Source: Brachybacterium sp. Z12 (GTDB lineage Bacteria > Actinomycetota > Actinomycetes > Actinomycetales > Dermabacteraceae). From it: a stretch of DNA of 64,000 bases. The stretch lies in contig NZ_CP060496.1 of assembly GCF_014400405.1 (NCBI RefSeq), forward strand, positions 930,001-994,000, in the 5' to 3' direction. A program made the translations under genes and the position numbers. The notes beneath the pieces are model-generated. The model ran no database searches and was not told where the DNA came from. It worked only from the letters and a program-made list of their open reading frames with translations. Shown here in pieces: positions 36,967 through 46,805 of the stretch (positions within the stretch are counted from its first letter, which is position 1; each line of letters opens with the position of its first letter).

Positions 36967-38398
36967 GGCTGGCACACGACGGTGAAGCCACCGCCCTCGA
37001 AGTCGGTGCGGAACTCGGCCGCCCACTGCTGCTGCGCCCAGATCGCCGGATCCTGCGGCGGATCACCTCCCAGGAGAAGGCGTAATGGTCGCTGAGCACA
37101 CAGTCGGGCACCCGCTCGTTGGGGCCGTGCAGCCACTGCACGTCGTGCTCGGGGACCGCAGGGGCCATCAGGGTGATGTCCACGGCGAGCACGGAGTCGT
37201 CCGGCACCGCCTCGAGCGCCGCGGTGGCGTGCTCCGCCCGCCAGGTGGGCTCCCACCGGCTGGGACGCACCACGTCCAGCACCGGCATGGCCGAGCCGAG
37301 CAGGAGGGTCACCGCGGCGGAGGCCGCGACCGCGGTGACGCGGATCCGTCGCACCGGCAGCGGAGCATCACGCCGCCACCAGGCGGTCGCACGCCCGGTG
37401 CGGCGGTCGCCGAGGGCATCGAGCATCGCCGCCATCGCGATCGGCATCAGCACTGCGTTGTAGTGCCAGTACCAGTCCCAGTAGAACTCGACGGTGCCGG
37501 TGAAGCGCCAGGCAAGCGTGGGCAGCATCAGCGCGATCAGCGGCGAGCGGCCGCCGATCAGTCCTGCGGCCAGCAGCAGCATCAGCACGGTCAGCCACTT
37601 CATCGGCGGCCAGAACACCTCGAGCGGTGAGCCGAGGTTGTCGGTGTAGTCGTACTGCCCCGCCGTGTTCAGCAGCGGCAGGATCACGAAGGTGGACAGC
37701 ACGAACCACCCGGCGCCCCAGCCCGTCAGCGCGATCCCTCCGCCCCGGTGGCTGCGGTGGCGCAGGGCGATCAGCACGCCCAGCAGTGCGACGGTGAGCC
37801 CCAGGTCCTCCTTGACGAACACCAGCGGCGCCGCCCAGAGCACGGAGGCGAGGTGACGATCGCGCAGCAGCGCCGTCAGCGACAGCGCCAGCAGCGGCAC
37901 CGCGAAGGCGATCTCGTGGAACTGCACCGAGGCCGCGGCCTGCAGACCGAAGGAGAACACGTATGCCGCGCCCGCGAGGCAGCCCAGGCGCGGCCCCAGC
38001 CGGTCGATCGCCAGCCGGGTCAGCGGGATCGCGGAGAGCCCGAACAGCAGCGCCTGGACCCACAGCAGCGCCTCGCCGGAGGGCCATGCCCACCACACCG
38101 GGGCGAGCAGCACCAGGAGCGGATGGAAGTGATCGCCCAGCAGGTTCACCTCGTCACCCTTGATGGGGACGATCGGGGCGCGCAGCTCTCCGTAGGCACG
38201 CGCGAGCTGGGTGAAGATCCCCAGGTCCCAGGAGCGGGCGATGAGGTTGCGGAACTGCTGCGAGCCCAGCAGGCCGTAGGCCAGGGTCGCCGCGATCGCG
38301 AGCAGCCCGGGAACCATGCGGCGCGCGAGCCTTTCCCGGTCGTGGGTCTCCCGCGCGCCGTGGCGGGGCACGGAGGGAGCGTCGGCCGGAGTGTTCAC
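36963..38398 (-). CDS. DUF2079 polytopic membrane protein (one frameshift)
   Basis: From GTG 38398 (VNTPADAPSVP) this has about 478 residues and ten or more TM segments. It carries the DUF2079 marks SWDLGIFTQLARAYGELRAP, LLGDHFHPLLVLLAPVWW, VQFHEIAFAVPLLALSL, LVFVKEDLGLTVALLG and FYWDWYWHYNAVLMPIAMA. DUF2079 proteins resemble membrane glycosyltransferases of the GT-C type. The frame breaks near 37062; the last 30 residues (ending GGGFTVVCQP) are in another frame. It converges on the Thr/Pro-rich protein and is divergent from 38453. Confidence 0.85.
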
Positions 38399-38452
38399 GG
38401 TGCGAGCGTATATGCCGCGACACGAGGCCCCTCCAGGCTCTACGATTCGCCC

Positions 38453-39273
38453 ATGACCTCGATCTCCATCGCTTCCCCGCTCCGCTCCGCCGCCGCTGCG
38501 GCCACCGTCGGCGGGCTCAACCTCATCGAACCGCGCCGGCTGGGCCCCTGGTCCCGTGCCGCCTACCGGCTCGGCATTGCGGGGATGAGCGGGCTGCTCG
38601 TCGCCGACACCACGCGTGAGGAGGATGTGATCGTCTCGCGGGGTCTGGACAGCGTGCTCGTGGGCGCGGCGACTCTCGGTCTGATGGACCTGGCCGAGCA
38701 CCTCGATGGCCGGATGGTCGACGCGATGAGCCGCCGCGGCATCTCCCGGCCCCGCCTGGTCCTCGCCGCGCTCGGTGCGGCCAGCACCGTCGCGCTGTAC
38801 GCCCTCGATGCGCGCCGGGCCCCGGAGGAGGCCGACGCCGAGAGCGAGGAGGAGACCGAGGAGCGCGAGCTGCCCTCCTCGGCACGGGGTCTCGTGGCCC
38901 GGCTGCTGGAGTCGGCGCCTGAGGGCACGGATCTGCCCGGTGCCTCGGCGCTGCGCGTCCAGCTGCCGCAGGCGCGTGCCCACGGACCTGCCGAGGAGAC
39001 GGGGAGGTGTGGCTCTCCGTGCCCGAGACCGCCGAGCGCGCCGTGCCCCGCCAGCAGACCTGGCCGGTGCGCGGGGTCTTCGCCCAGCAGGGTCACCGCT
39101 TCCAGGTCGAGCTGCAGATCGAGGACGGACTGCTGAGCATGCTCAGCATCTTCCCCGCCGACGGGATGGGGGACGAGGAGGAGGACGCGGCGCTCGAGCA
39201 CCTGACCGGTCCGGGCTTCTCGCTGCCCGAGCTGAGCGAGGTCGAGATCGTCCGCGAGACGGCGGCTCCCTGA
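38453..39273 (+). CDS. Uncharacterised protein (one frameshift)
   Basis: ATG 38453 begins MTSISIASPLRSAAAAATVG. The sequence is mildly hydrophobic around GIAGMSGLLVADTTREEDVI and LVLAALGAASTVALYALDAR, then has a long acidic stretch (EEADAESEEETEERELP). One G is missing near 39003 (ACGGGGAGGTG); the C-terminal 90 residues follow in the next frame (VWLSVPETAERAVPRQQTWP, then QVELQIEDGLLSMLSIFPAD). The joined length is about 274 residues. I know no family for it. It sits between DUF2079 (divergent) and the subtilase. Confidence 0.6.
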
Positions 39274-39427
39274 GCGGGAACCGGGGCGCATCGAGTCCCT
39301 ATTCCTGAAACCTCCACCCCGGCTGTGCTGTTCGTGATGGAATGCTGGACGCCGGTGTGCTCCGGGCTGCCCGGGCGCGACGACGCGCGGCACACCTCAC
39401 CCCATCCATCCCCGGAGGAATGCGACG

Positions 39428-42111
39428 ATGCAGTTCACCCGCCCAGATCTGCTCAGACCCCGCGGCGTGCTCGCCGCTGGCGCCGGTGCCGCCCTCGTGG
39501 CCGGCCTGCTGGTCGCCCCACCCGCGCTCGCCGACGGTGATCAGCCCGAGCTCCTCGGGACCGCCTCGGAGCTCGGCGTCGAGATCCCCACGCCGGACGA
39601 CGTCCTGGACTCGGCGGAGACCGCGATCCCGGGCCGCTGGCTCGTCGAGGTCGACGGCGACCCCGTGCGCCGCGGCGGCAGCGCCTCCGCGAACTCGAAG
39701 ACGCAGGACAGGGTCCATCAGCGCGCTGAGGACGCGCAGATCCCGATGGAGGTCGAGGAGACCTTCGTGGCCGGCTGGAACGGCATGTCCGTCGCGATGG
39801 ATGACACAGACGTCGCCAAGCTCCGCGATGTGCAGGGCGTGCGAGCGGTGTACCCGGTGCTCGAGGTCCAGATGCCCGAGCCCGCAGATGTCTCCCCGAA
39901 CGACGTCCACGGCAACGCGATGACCGGTGTCGACCAGCTGCAGCAGGTCGACGGACTGACCGGTGAGGGAGTCACCGTCGCGGTGATCGACTCCGGCATC
40001 GACTACAACAACCCCGACCTCGGCGGCTCCGGCGTCGACGACGAGCGCGCAGACTTCCCGAACGACCGCGTCGTCGGCGGGTACGACCTCGTGGGCGACG
40101 ACTACGACTCCAACGCCGGGATCCCCGTCGCCCCGGACGAGTTCCCGGACGACTGCGGGGGCCACGGCACCCACGTCGCGGGGATCGTCGGGGCCGACGG
40201 CGAGGTCCTCGGCGTCGCACCCGGTGTCGACCTGCTGTCCTACCGGGTCTTCGGATGCGACGGCAGCAGCAGCACCGACGTGATCCTCGAGGCGATGGAA
40301 CGAGCGCTGGAGGACGGCGCCGACGTGGTGAACATGTCGCTCGGCGCAGCCTTCGCGACCTGGCAGGACTACCCGACCGCGCAGCTCGCCGATGTGCTCA
40401 CCGCCCACGGCGTCTCCCTGGTGATCTCCGCAGGCAACGAGGGCACCGCCGGGACCTTCTCGAGCGGGGCCCCCGGTGTCGCGTCCGAGGCGATCACCGT
40501 CGCCTCGGTGGACAACACCCATCTCCGTTCGCCCTACGCCGAGGCGGCGGGCGCGGAGATCGCCTACAGCGTGGCCGGCGGTGGCGCGGAAGCCCCGACC
40601 TCGGGCGAGCTCAGCCTGATCTCCGCCGGACCCGCAGGCACCGAGGCGGGGCAGGCCTGCGATCCCTCGGCAGTCCCCACGGCCTCCGGCCCCGGCGAGG
40701 CGCTGCTGGTCGAGCGCGGCGTCTGCTCCTTCCACGAGAAGGCCGCCGCCGGTCAGGCCGCGGGCTACGACGCGGTGATCCTCTACAACAACGCCCCCGG
40801 CGCCGTGAACCCGAGCGTCGAGGGCGAGCCCGCGATCACCATCCCGGTGGTCCTGGTCGATCAGGCCGACGGGCTCGCGCTGCAGGAGGCGCTCGCCGCC
40901 GCAGACGTGAGCTGGGCCTGGCAGGAGGGCACCGTGACCCTCGAGAACCCGACCGCGGGCCTGGTCTCGGAGTTCTCCTCCTACGGCCTCACCGCCGAGC
41001 TGCAGCTCAAGCCGGACGTCGCCGCACCGGGCGGCTCGATCTGGTCGACGCTCCCGCTCGAGCTGGGCGGCCAGGGCGCCAAGTCCGGCACCTCGATGGC
41101 GGCCCCTCACGTGGCCGGCGCCGCAGCGCTGATGCTGGAGACGTCCCCGGAGCTCACGCCCGGTGAGGTGAAGGCCGCGATGATGAGCAGCGCGGATCCT
41201 ATGACCTGGTCGCTGTCGCCGGATGCCGGCTACCTCGAGCCGGTCCACCGCCAGGGAGCGGGACTGCTCGACATGGTCGGCGCGGTGCACGGCACCACCC
41301 GCGTCGACGAGCCCACCATCTCCCTCGGAGAGGGCGAGAACGGCCCGCAGACCGTCACCCTCACCGTCAGCAACGACTCCGCGACGGAGCAGACCTACCA
41401 GGTCGGCGTCCGCCACGGCATCGCCACCGGGCACCCGACCTACAATCCGGCCTTCTACGAGGCTGACGGCATCGCCGAGCCCGCAGCGGACACCGTGACC
41501 GTGCCCGCCGGCGGGAGCACCGAGCTCAGCGTGATCCTCGGTGAGGACTTCGGTGCGGACGGAATCATCTACGGCGGCTGGATCACCCTGACCGGCGCGG
41601 AGGACGACATCGTGGTCCCCTTCGCCGGGCTCTCCGGTGATTACCAGGCGCTCCCGGTCCTCGACGACCAGGGGATGGGCCTGCCCGCCATGGGCGTCTC
41701 CGACGGCGCGGACGGCGTGCTGCTGGCCCCCGAGGGTGAGCACACGTACACGATGCAGAACGGGGACATCCCCTACCTCGTCTACCACTTCGGCTACCCC
41801 GTGGACCGGCTCGAGATCACGGCCTACACGGTCAAGGGGGCGGGAAGGCCAGGCCGGTCAACCCCTCCGTCGGCCTGATCGATGCCGCCGATCATCTGGG
41901 GCGCTCGCCGCAGCCCGAGGTCTACGGCTGGGACGGCAGCTACGCGCTGAAGAACCAGAAGACCAAGACGGTGAAGAACGGGGAGTACATCCTCGAGATG
42001 AGGGTGCTCAAGCCCCTGGGTGATCCGGAGAACCCGGACCACTGGGAGACCTTCACCTCCCCGCAGTTCACGATCGATGACCCGAAGCCGGGCAGGCCCG
42101 GGGCCCGCTGA
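39428..42111 (+). CDS. Secreted subtilisin-like serine peptidase (S8) with PA and Fn3-like domains (one frameshift)
   Basis: This is an extracellular protease. ATG 39428 starts a signal peptide (GVLAAGAGAALVAGLLVAPP), cleaved near ALADG. An I9-type propeptide ends near residue 165. The catalytic triad is Asp in VIDSGID (about residue 187), His in GGHGTHVAG (about 244) and Ser in GTSMAAPHVAG (about 553). A PA domain is inserted before the Ser, around CSFHEKAAAGQAAGYDAVIL. A C-terminal beta-sandwich (QTVTLTVSNDSATEQTYQVG) resembles C5a-peptidase/lactocepin Fn3 domains. One G is missing near 41842; the tail then runs to 42111 (DPKPGRPGAR). The joined length is about 894 residues. Confidence 0.92.
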
Positions 42112-42134
42112 GCCTCGGCACCGCGGAACACGAC

Positions 42135-42171
42135 GGAGGGCGGCGGCACCATCACGGTGCCGCCGCCCTCC
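42135..42171. terminator. Bidirectional terminator between subtilase and sialidase genes
   Basis: A perfect 16-base inverted repeat (42135-42150 and 42156-42171) with loop ATCAC lies between two convergent stops. Confidence 0.85.
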
Positions 42172-42189
42172 GCTCGGTGTTCAGGACGA

Positions 42190-43443
42190 TCAGCGGGACA
42201 GGATCCAGTCCATGTCCAGGCGCGCGATCATGATCGTCTCCTCCTCGCCCTCATAGGCGAGCAGGAACTCATCGCGGCCGACGGCGATGATCACGGAGTA
42301 CTGGCAGGCGCCCGGCGCGAACACGCGCTTGCGCTCCCACGTCGCCCCGTCATCTGTCGAGATCTCGACAGTGCCGTTGACCCGATCGTTCGGCACGTGA
42401 TCCGCGTGGGAGAACAGCAGCACCTTCGCCTTCGCGGAGCCCTGCGGCGCCTCGGGGTAGGCCCGGGAGAGCTGCGCATTGTTGCCCGGATCCACCAGCG
42501 TCGGGTCCCGGTGCAGGTTCTCCCAGGTCTCCCCGCCGTCATGGCTGAGCGCCACCCAGCGGCAGCCCGTGCGCACATGCTCGCGGGAGTTCATCATGAC
42601 CGTGCCGTCGGAGAGCTCGGCGACCTTGTTCTCATCCATCTCGGTGCCCACGGGGGTGCCCATGGTCCAGGTCTCGCCGTGGTCGTCGGAGTAGACGGAG
42701 TAGGCCGAGACGTCCTCGCCGCCGGTGTCGTTGCGGAAGAAGCCGGCATACTGCTGGATCAGCCGGCCCCGGTGCTTCCCGTAGCGCAGCTGGATGCCGG
42801 CGCCGGAGGTGGCGAACGTCGCCCGGCAGTTCTCTGGCTTGACGATCTCGGTGAGGGAGCGGTGCTCCCAGGTCTCGCCCGAGTCACGGCTGATGCTGAG
42901 GTTCGCGCTCATGACCCCGCGGTCCGCGTCGTCGTTGCCGTACTCGCCGTTCCACACGCCGGTGTCCTTGGAGAACACGCAGAACAGGAAGATCGTGCCG
43001 GTCTCGACGTCCACCACGTAGGAGGGGTCGGAGTAGCCGAGCTTCTCACCGGGGACGTCGGACTCCAGGCCCTGGCGCACCTCCGTCGGCTCCTCCCAGG
43101 TGATCCCGCCGTCGCGGGAGCGCCGCTGCCAGATGGAGTTCGGGGCCGGGGAATCGCCGTGCTCGGGCCGCTTGTCGAAGGCGGCCAGCAGGTCGCCGTC
43201 GGCGGTGACGGCCAGGGCCGGGATGCGGAAGTTCTTCACACCCCAGTCGCCGGGGGCGGCGAGAACCTGCTCCTCGTAGCTGCCCTGCCGGCGGCCGTTG
43301 TCCTTGACCGGGGGCAGCGCGCCCGCGCCGGACGCTGCGGCGCTCGCCGCGCCTGCTCCGGCACCGAGAGCGGTCACGGCTGTCCGTCGCGCCGTGCGCC
43401 TCGGGAAGGAGACCCGCAGGTCCTGGACATCGAGCAGCGGCAC
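42190..43443 (-). CDS. Exo-alpha-sialidase (BNR repeats) with Tat signal, fused to ABC-gene remnants
   Basis: This GH33-type sialidase shows FRIPAL near the N-terminus and five Asp boxes (SRDGGITW, SRDSGETW, SDDHGETW, SHDGGETW, STDDGATW). It would release sialic acid from glycans outside the cell. The signal region ARRTAVTALGAGAG looks like a Tat signal. GTG 43443 is given as start, but it begins VPLLDVQDLRVSFP, the N-terminus of a Dpp/Opp ATPase, run directly into the Tat signal. The frame is also open upstream to 43776 through a permease remnant. The native sialidase start has therefore been lost or replaced. There is no frameshift inside the sialidase. Confidence 0.85.
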   Translation of the reverse strand: MPLLDVQDLRVSFPRRTARRTAVTALGAGAGAASAAASGAGALPPVKDNGRRQGSYEEQVLAAPGDWGVKNFRIPALAVTADGDLLAAFDKRPEHGDSPAPNSIWQRRSRDGGITWEEPTEVRQGLESDVPGEKLGYSDPSYVVDVETGTIFLFCVFSKDTGVWNGEYGNDDADRGVMSANLSISRDSGETWEHRSLTEIVKPENCRATFATSGAGIQLRYGKHRGRLIQQYAGFFRNDTGGEDVSAYSVYSDDHGETWTMGTPVGTEMDENKVAELSDGTVMMNSREHVRTGCRWVALSHDGGETWENLHRDPTLVDPGNNAQLSRAYPEAPQGSAKAKVLLFSHADHVPNDRVNGTVEISTDDGATWERKRVFAPGACQYSVIIAVGRDEFLLAYEGEEETIMIARLDMDWILSR

Positions 43444-44320
43444 GGAGTCGTGATCGACCGCAGCCCGCTCGGGGCGCGACAGCTCGGCGCCGCGCAGCGC
43501 GGTCAGCGAATCGACCAGCAGGCGGTGGGCGGTCTCCTCATCGGTGGCGCCGAGGAAGAAGGTCGGCCACCAGTAGCCGGACAGCAGCAGCTGCTTGCCG
43601 TCGGCCAGGATGTTGCCCCAGGAGGGGCTCGGCGGCTGCACGCCCGCGTTGATGAAGGACAGCGAGGCCTCGAGCACGATCGCGTCGGCGACCAGCACGG
43701 TCGCGAACACCATGATCGGGGCGATGCAGTTGCGGGCCACGTGCTTGACCAGGATCCACGGGGTGGAGGCGCCCATGACCTGTGAAGCCCGCCACGTAGT
43801 CCTTACCGAACTGGGAGAGCACGTTGGCGCGGATCACGCGGGCCAGCTGCGGGACGTAGAGGAAGCCGGTCGCGAAGATCAGCACCGGCAGCGAGGTGCC
43901 GAACACCGCGACGAACACGGCGGCCAGCGCGATGCCGGGGAAGGACATCACCACGTCCAGCAGGCGCATCACGATCTCGGAGAAGAACTTCGAGGCGGTG
44001 GCGGCGAAGGAGCCGATCACCGCGGCGGCGAGCAGCGCGCCGGCCGTGGCCGCGAGGCCGATCAGCAGGGAGGAGCGGGCACCGTGGGCGACGCGCGAGA
44101 AGATGTCGCGGCCGATCGCATCGGTGCCCAGCCAGTGCTCCGCGCTCGGCGGCTCCACCGGGGTGCCGGTGGTCAGGGGACTGTGCGGTGCGAGCAGAGG
44201 CGCGAAGATCGCGAGCAGGGCGAGCATCGCCAGGAAGAGCACCGCGATGCGGCTGGGCCAGGGGAGCACGCTGAAGGGGGCCAGAGGGCTGCCGCTGACC
44301 GACTGGAGTCGGGATTCGAG
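43444..44320 (-). pseudogene. DppC/OppC-type permease remnant, fused in frame to the sialidase
   Basis: It carries RIAVLFLAMLALLAIFAPLL (TM1), HWLGTDAIGRDIFSRVAHGA, VMSFPGIALAAVFVAVFG and, after a frame change near 43775, VLEASLSFINAGVQPPSPSW and LLLSGYWWPTFFLG. These are standard DppC/OppC permease blocks. It has no start codon in a sensible place: on its N-terminal side (near 44320) the DNA runs straight into an FCD regulator domain on the other strand. On its C-terminal side it continues through ATDEETAHRLLVDSLTALRG into an ATPase N-terminus and then the sialidase. The rest of the transporter (DppB, binding protein, most of the ATPase) is missing here. Confidence 0.75.
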
Positions 44321-44321
44321 C

Positions 44322-44833
44322 TTGCTCTCCCTCGCGCCGCTGGTCGACGGCCTGCTCTTCCGCGCCCGGCTCGACGACGGCAACGACCTCCGGGCACTGC
44401 GGGAGGTGGTCGAGCTGCGGATCGCGCTGGATCACTCCGTCGCCGATCAGCTGGTGGGAATCTTCCTCGACACCACCAACCCCGAGCTCGAGGGGCTGGT
44501 CGAGCAGATGCACGAGCTGGCCTCCGCCGGGCAGCCCTTCCCCGAGGCGGACGCCGCCTTCCATACGGCGCTGTTCGCCCGCCTCAGCAACGGTCTGCTC
44601 CGGCAGCTCGCGCAGGCCTTCTGGGAGATCCACACCGTCGCCGTCCCGCTCCTCGAGCTCCCTCCGGCCGAGGACATCCTGGACACCGTCGATGCCCACC
44701 AGACCATGCTGAGCGCCCTCGAGGCCGGCGACGCCACGGCCTATCGCGCCGCAGTGATCGAGCACTACCGCCCGCTGGGTCGCGTGCTGGACGCGGCCTC
44801 CCGGGCCCGGGGGCCCCGGCCGAGACGGTCTGA
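44322..44833 (+). pseudogene. FCD (FadR-type GntR) effector domain without its DNA-binding half
   Basis: The sequence LLSLAPLVDGLLFRARLDDG, LREVVELRIALDHSVADQLV, FPEADAAFHTALFARLSNGL and LRQLAQAFWEIHTVAVPLLE is a full FCD ligand domain of a FadR-type GntR regulator. It includes the Asp and His of ADAAFH, typical metal ligands. The winged helix that must precede it is absent; upstream DNA is the reverse strand of the permease remnant. One G appears to be missing near 44811, after which the stop at 44833 is reached. In intact loci such a regulator would control sialic acid or amino-sugar uptake genes. Confidence 0.75.
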
Positions 44834-44834
44834 C

Positions 44835-45413
44835 TCAGCCGTTGCGCGACTTCTTCCGCCGGATCAGGTCCAGCACGATGCAGCCGCCGATGATCGCCAG
44901 GCGCAGCGGCGCCGGGACCGTCGGCTCGATCGGGAGCACGTAGCGGCTGTGGCCCAGGAATCCTCGGCTCAGGCCCGCCCACTGCCGGCCCACCCGCGCG
45001 GCGACCGTGCCCTGCATCTCGAACGTGAAGTCCAGGCCCAGCGGATCGCCCCGCAGCTCGAGCTCGGCGCCATCGGCCATGGTCATGGACACCCGGGTCG
45101 AGAAGATCGAGAAGCGGCTGGTGAGCTCGGCCAGCGGGGTGCCGTCGGGGGCGGAGAGCTCGAAGCGGTCGAAGCCGATCCCCGGAGGATCCGCGACGTG
45201 CAGGAGCGGTGTGCCATCCGCATCGGCGACGTCGAGCGAGCGGCTCCCGGCGAAGAAGCGGGTGACCCCGGAGCCGGTGGTCGAGACATGCCCGGCGACC
45301 TGCTCACCGGTGCCGTCGAGGATGTCGAAGTCGTTGGACATGAACCCGGTGATCTGCTGCATCACCAAGGTGTCGCGATCGAGGAGACGTGGCGCGGGTG
45401 CGGGAGTGTCCAT
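44835..45413 (-). CDS. LURP-one-related (Tubby-like fold) family protein
   Basis: This 192-residue protein starts at ATG 45413 (MDTPAPAPRLLDRDTLVMQQ). It has the beta-rich pattern of LURP-one/scramblase-like proteins: FDILDGTGEQVAGHVSTTG, RSLDVADADGTPLLHVADPP, then FSIFSTRVSMTMADGAELEL, and a C-terminal hydrophobic helix APLRLAIIGGCIVLDLI with a basic end. Such proteins are widespread in actinobacteria and lack an assigned role. Intact; divergent from the ArsD-like gene by 42 bases. Confidence 0.75.
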   Translation of the reverse strand: MDTPAPAPRLLDRDTLVMQQITGFMSNDFDILDGTGEQVAGHVSTTGSGVTRFFAGSRSLDVADADGTPLLHVADPPGIGFDRFELSAPDGTPLAELTSRFSIFSTRVSMTMADGAELELRGDPLGLDFTFEMQGTVAARVGRQWAGLSRGFLGHSRYVLPIEPTVPAPLRLAIIGGCIVLDLIRRKKSRNG

Positions 45414-45455
45414 CGGGACAGTGTGCCAGGACCGGGGAGCGATACGGTGGGGTCC

Positions 45456-45985
45456 ATGACCGATGTGGACGCTCCCGCGCAGCTGGCGGCACTGGACATC
45501 TTCCTGCCCTCTCCGCCTCCCGATGCCGAGGCCCAGGAGGGCTTCCTCGACGAGGCCGCGGCACTGGCCCTGGACGGGCACCCGATCACCGTCTATCTGC
45601 AGGACGAGGACGCCTGGGCCTTCGAGGAGTGCGAGCCCGTGCGCGCACTGCTGGACTCGGCAGGGGAGTTCGCACTGCCCGTGACGCTGCTGGGCCTGGA
45701 CATCGTGGTCACTGCCGTCTACCCCACCACGGAGCAGATGAAGAGGTTCGGGCTGGCCGGCGGGGAAGCCCGTGTGCAGCGGTCGGCGGCGGCCTCGGCC
45801 TGCGGGCCGACGGGCGCGGCGCCGATGCCCCGTGAAGCCGGCGGATTCGCGGCCCAGTTGATGGGCGTCGCCCCGGCCCCCGCACGGCCGGCCGGGGACC
45901 CGAGATCGGTGGGCGTCGCAACCTCATGGGCGGAGACCACGGAGACGGGCTGCCGGAGGCGGGAACCGGCGCCGCGGCCGGCTGA
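45456..45985 (+). CDS. ArsD-like thioredoxin-fold protein (one frameshift)
   Basis: ATG 45456 gives MTDVDAPAQLAALDIFLPSP, then HPITVYLQDEDAWAFEECEP, VRALLDSAGEFALPVTLLGL and VVTAVYPTTEQMKRFGL. The order (strand, helix, ALPV strand, Y-P-T turn, C-terminal helix) is that of ArsD metallochaperone/repressors, but the N-terminal Cys pair of classical ArsD is missing. The frame must change after about 45835; a natural end is the stop at 45985 (GTGAAAG). No arsenic genes are nearby. The joined length is about 176 residues. A resemblance, not a firm assignment. Confidence 0.5.
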
Positions 45986-45998
45986 ACGAGCCCGCTGC

Positions 45999-46691
45999 TC
46001 AGAGGGAGCAGGCCACCCCGTTGAAGCCGTGGTTGCAGTAGCCGCCCGGGTTCTTCGCCAGGTACTGCTGCTGCTCGGGCTCGGCCGTGTAGTACACGCC
46101 GTCTCCGGCCTCGGCCAGCGGCGCCAGCTCGGTCGTGATCGACCCACGGCCCGCCGCATCGAGAGCCTGCTGGTATCGCTCGACGGAGTCCCGCACCACC
46201 TCGCCCTGCGCCGCGGTGGTCCAGTACACCGCGCTGCGGTACTCGGTGCCCACGTCGTTGCCCTGACGGTTCGCGGTGGTCGGATCGTGCTGCTCCCAGA
46301 ACTGGGTGAGCAGGGCGCGCAGCGTCTGCTCGCCGCCGCCGTAGATCACCCGCACCGCCTCGGCATGACCGGTCCGGGCGGAGAACACCTCCTCGTAGGT
46401 GGGGTGGGGCGTGAAGCCGCCCGCATAGCCCGAGGAGGTGGTGTGGACGCCCGGGAGCTCCCAGGCGATGCGCTCGATGCCCCAGAAGCAGCCGCCGGCC
46501 AGGATCAGCTCCTCGGACCCGGCGGGCCAGGGGCGCGGGTCGACCGGGGCGTCGGGGCCCAGCATGTCGGTGCCCAGCACCGCGTGCTCGCGCGCGAGCG
46601 GATAGGGGTACCGGTCCCGGCCCGGAAGCGCGTCCTCCGGCGCGACCATGTCCTTCTTGTGCGCGTACAGGAGGTCCATCATCTGCCACAT
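45999..46691 (-). CDS. msrA: Peptide-methionine (S)-S-oxide reductase
   Basis: This cytoplasmic repair enzyme reduces methionine-S-sulfoxide in proteins. The catalytic Cys is in LAGGCFWGIERIAWELPG, followed by GYAGGFTPHPTYEEVFSART, GHAEAVRVIYGG, FWEQHDPTTANRQGNDVGTE and YRSAVYWTT. The C-terminal QQYLAKNPGGYCNHGFNGVA carries the resolving Cys region. The N-terminal extension (YAHKKDMVAPEDALPGRDRY) is the one common in actinobacterial MsrA. ATG 46691 gives 230 residues; an upstream in-frame ATG is possible but less likely. Intact. Confidence 0.95.
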   Translation of the reverse strand: MWQMMDLLYAHKKDMVAPEDALPGRDRYPYPLAREHAVLGTDMLGPDAPVDPRPWPAGSEELILAGGCFWGIERIAWELPGVHTTSSGYAGGFTPHPTYEEVFSARTGHAEAVRVIYGGGEQTLRALLTQFWEQHDPTTANRQGNDVGTEYRSAVYWTTAAQGEVVRDSVERYQQALDAAGRGSITTELAPLAEAGDGVYYTAEPEQQQYLAKNPGGYCNHGFNGVACSL

Positions 46692-46805
46692 GACAGCCAC
46701 GGTAGTCCTGCGCGGCGGAGGAGGGCAGGGGACAGGGAGGCTTCTCACCCGGTGCCCAGGGACGCGAAGGCCTAGTGACCGGATGATCCGGTGGCCCGTG
46801 CTCGC

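Noticed and set aside
39299..41788. 829-residue open frame on the minus strand opposite the subtilase
   Set aside because: It is a shadow of the high-GC codon pattern; the plus-strand frame has signal peptide, triad and family domains, while the minus frame has only low-complexity Gly/His/Val/Asp sequence.
42190..43776. A designed, natural permease-sialidase fusion protein
   Set aside because: The permease part lacks its start and shifts frame at 43775, and an ATPase N-terminus is trapped in between, so loss of intervening DNA or misassembly is more likely than a selected fusion.
43896..46775. 959-residue plus-strand frame
   Set aside because: It merely joins antisense of the permease, the FCD remnant, antisense of the LURP-one gene, the ArsD-like start and antisense of msrA; no single family spans it.
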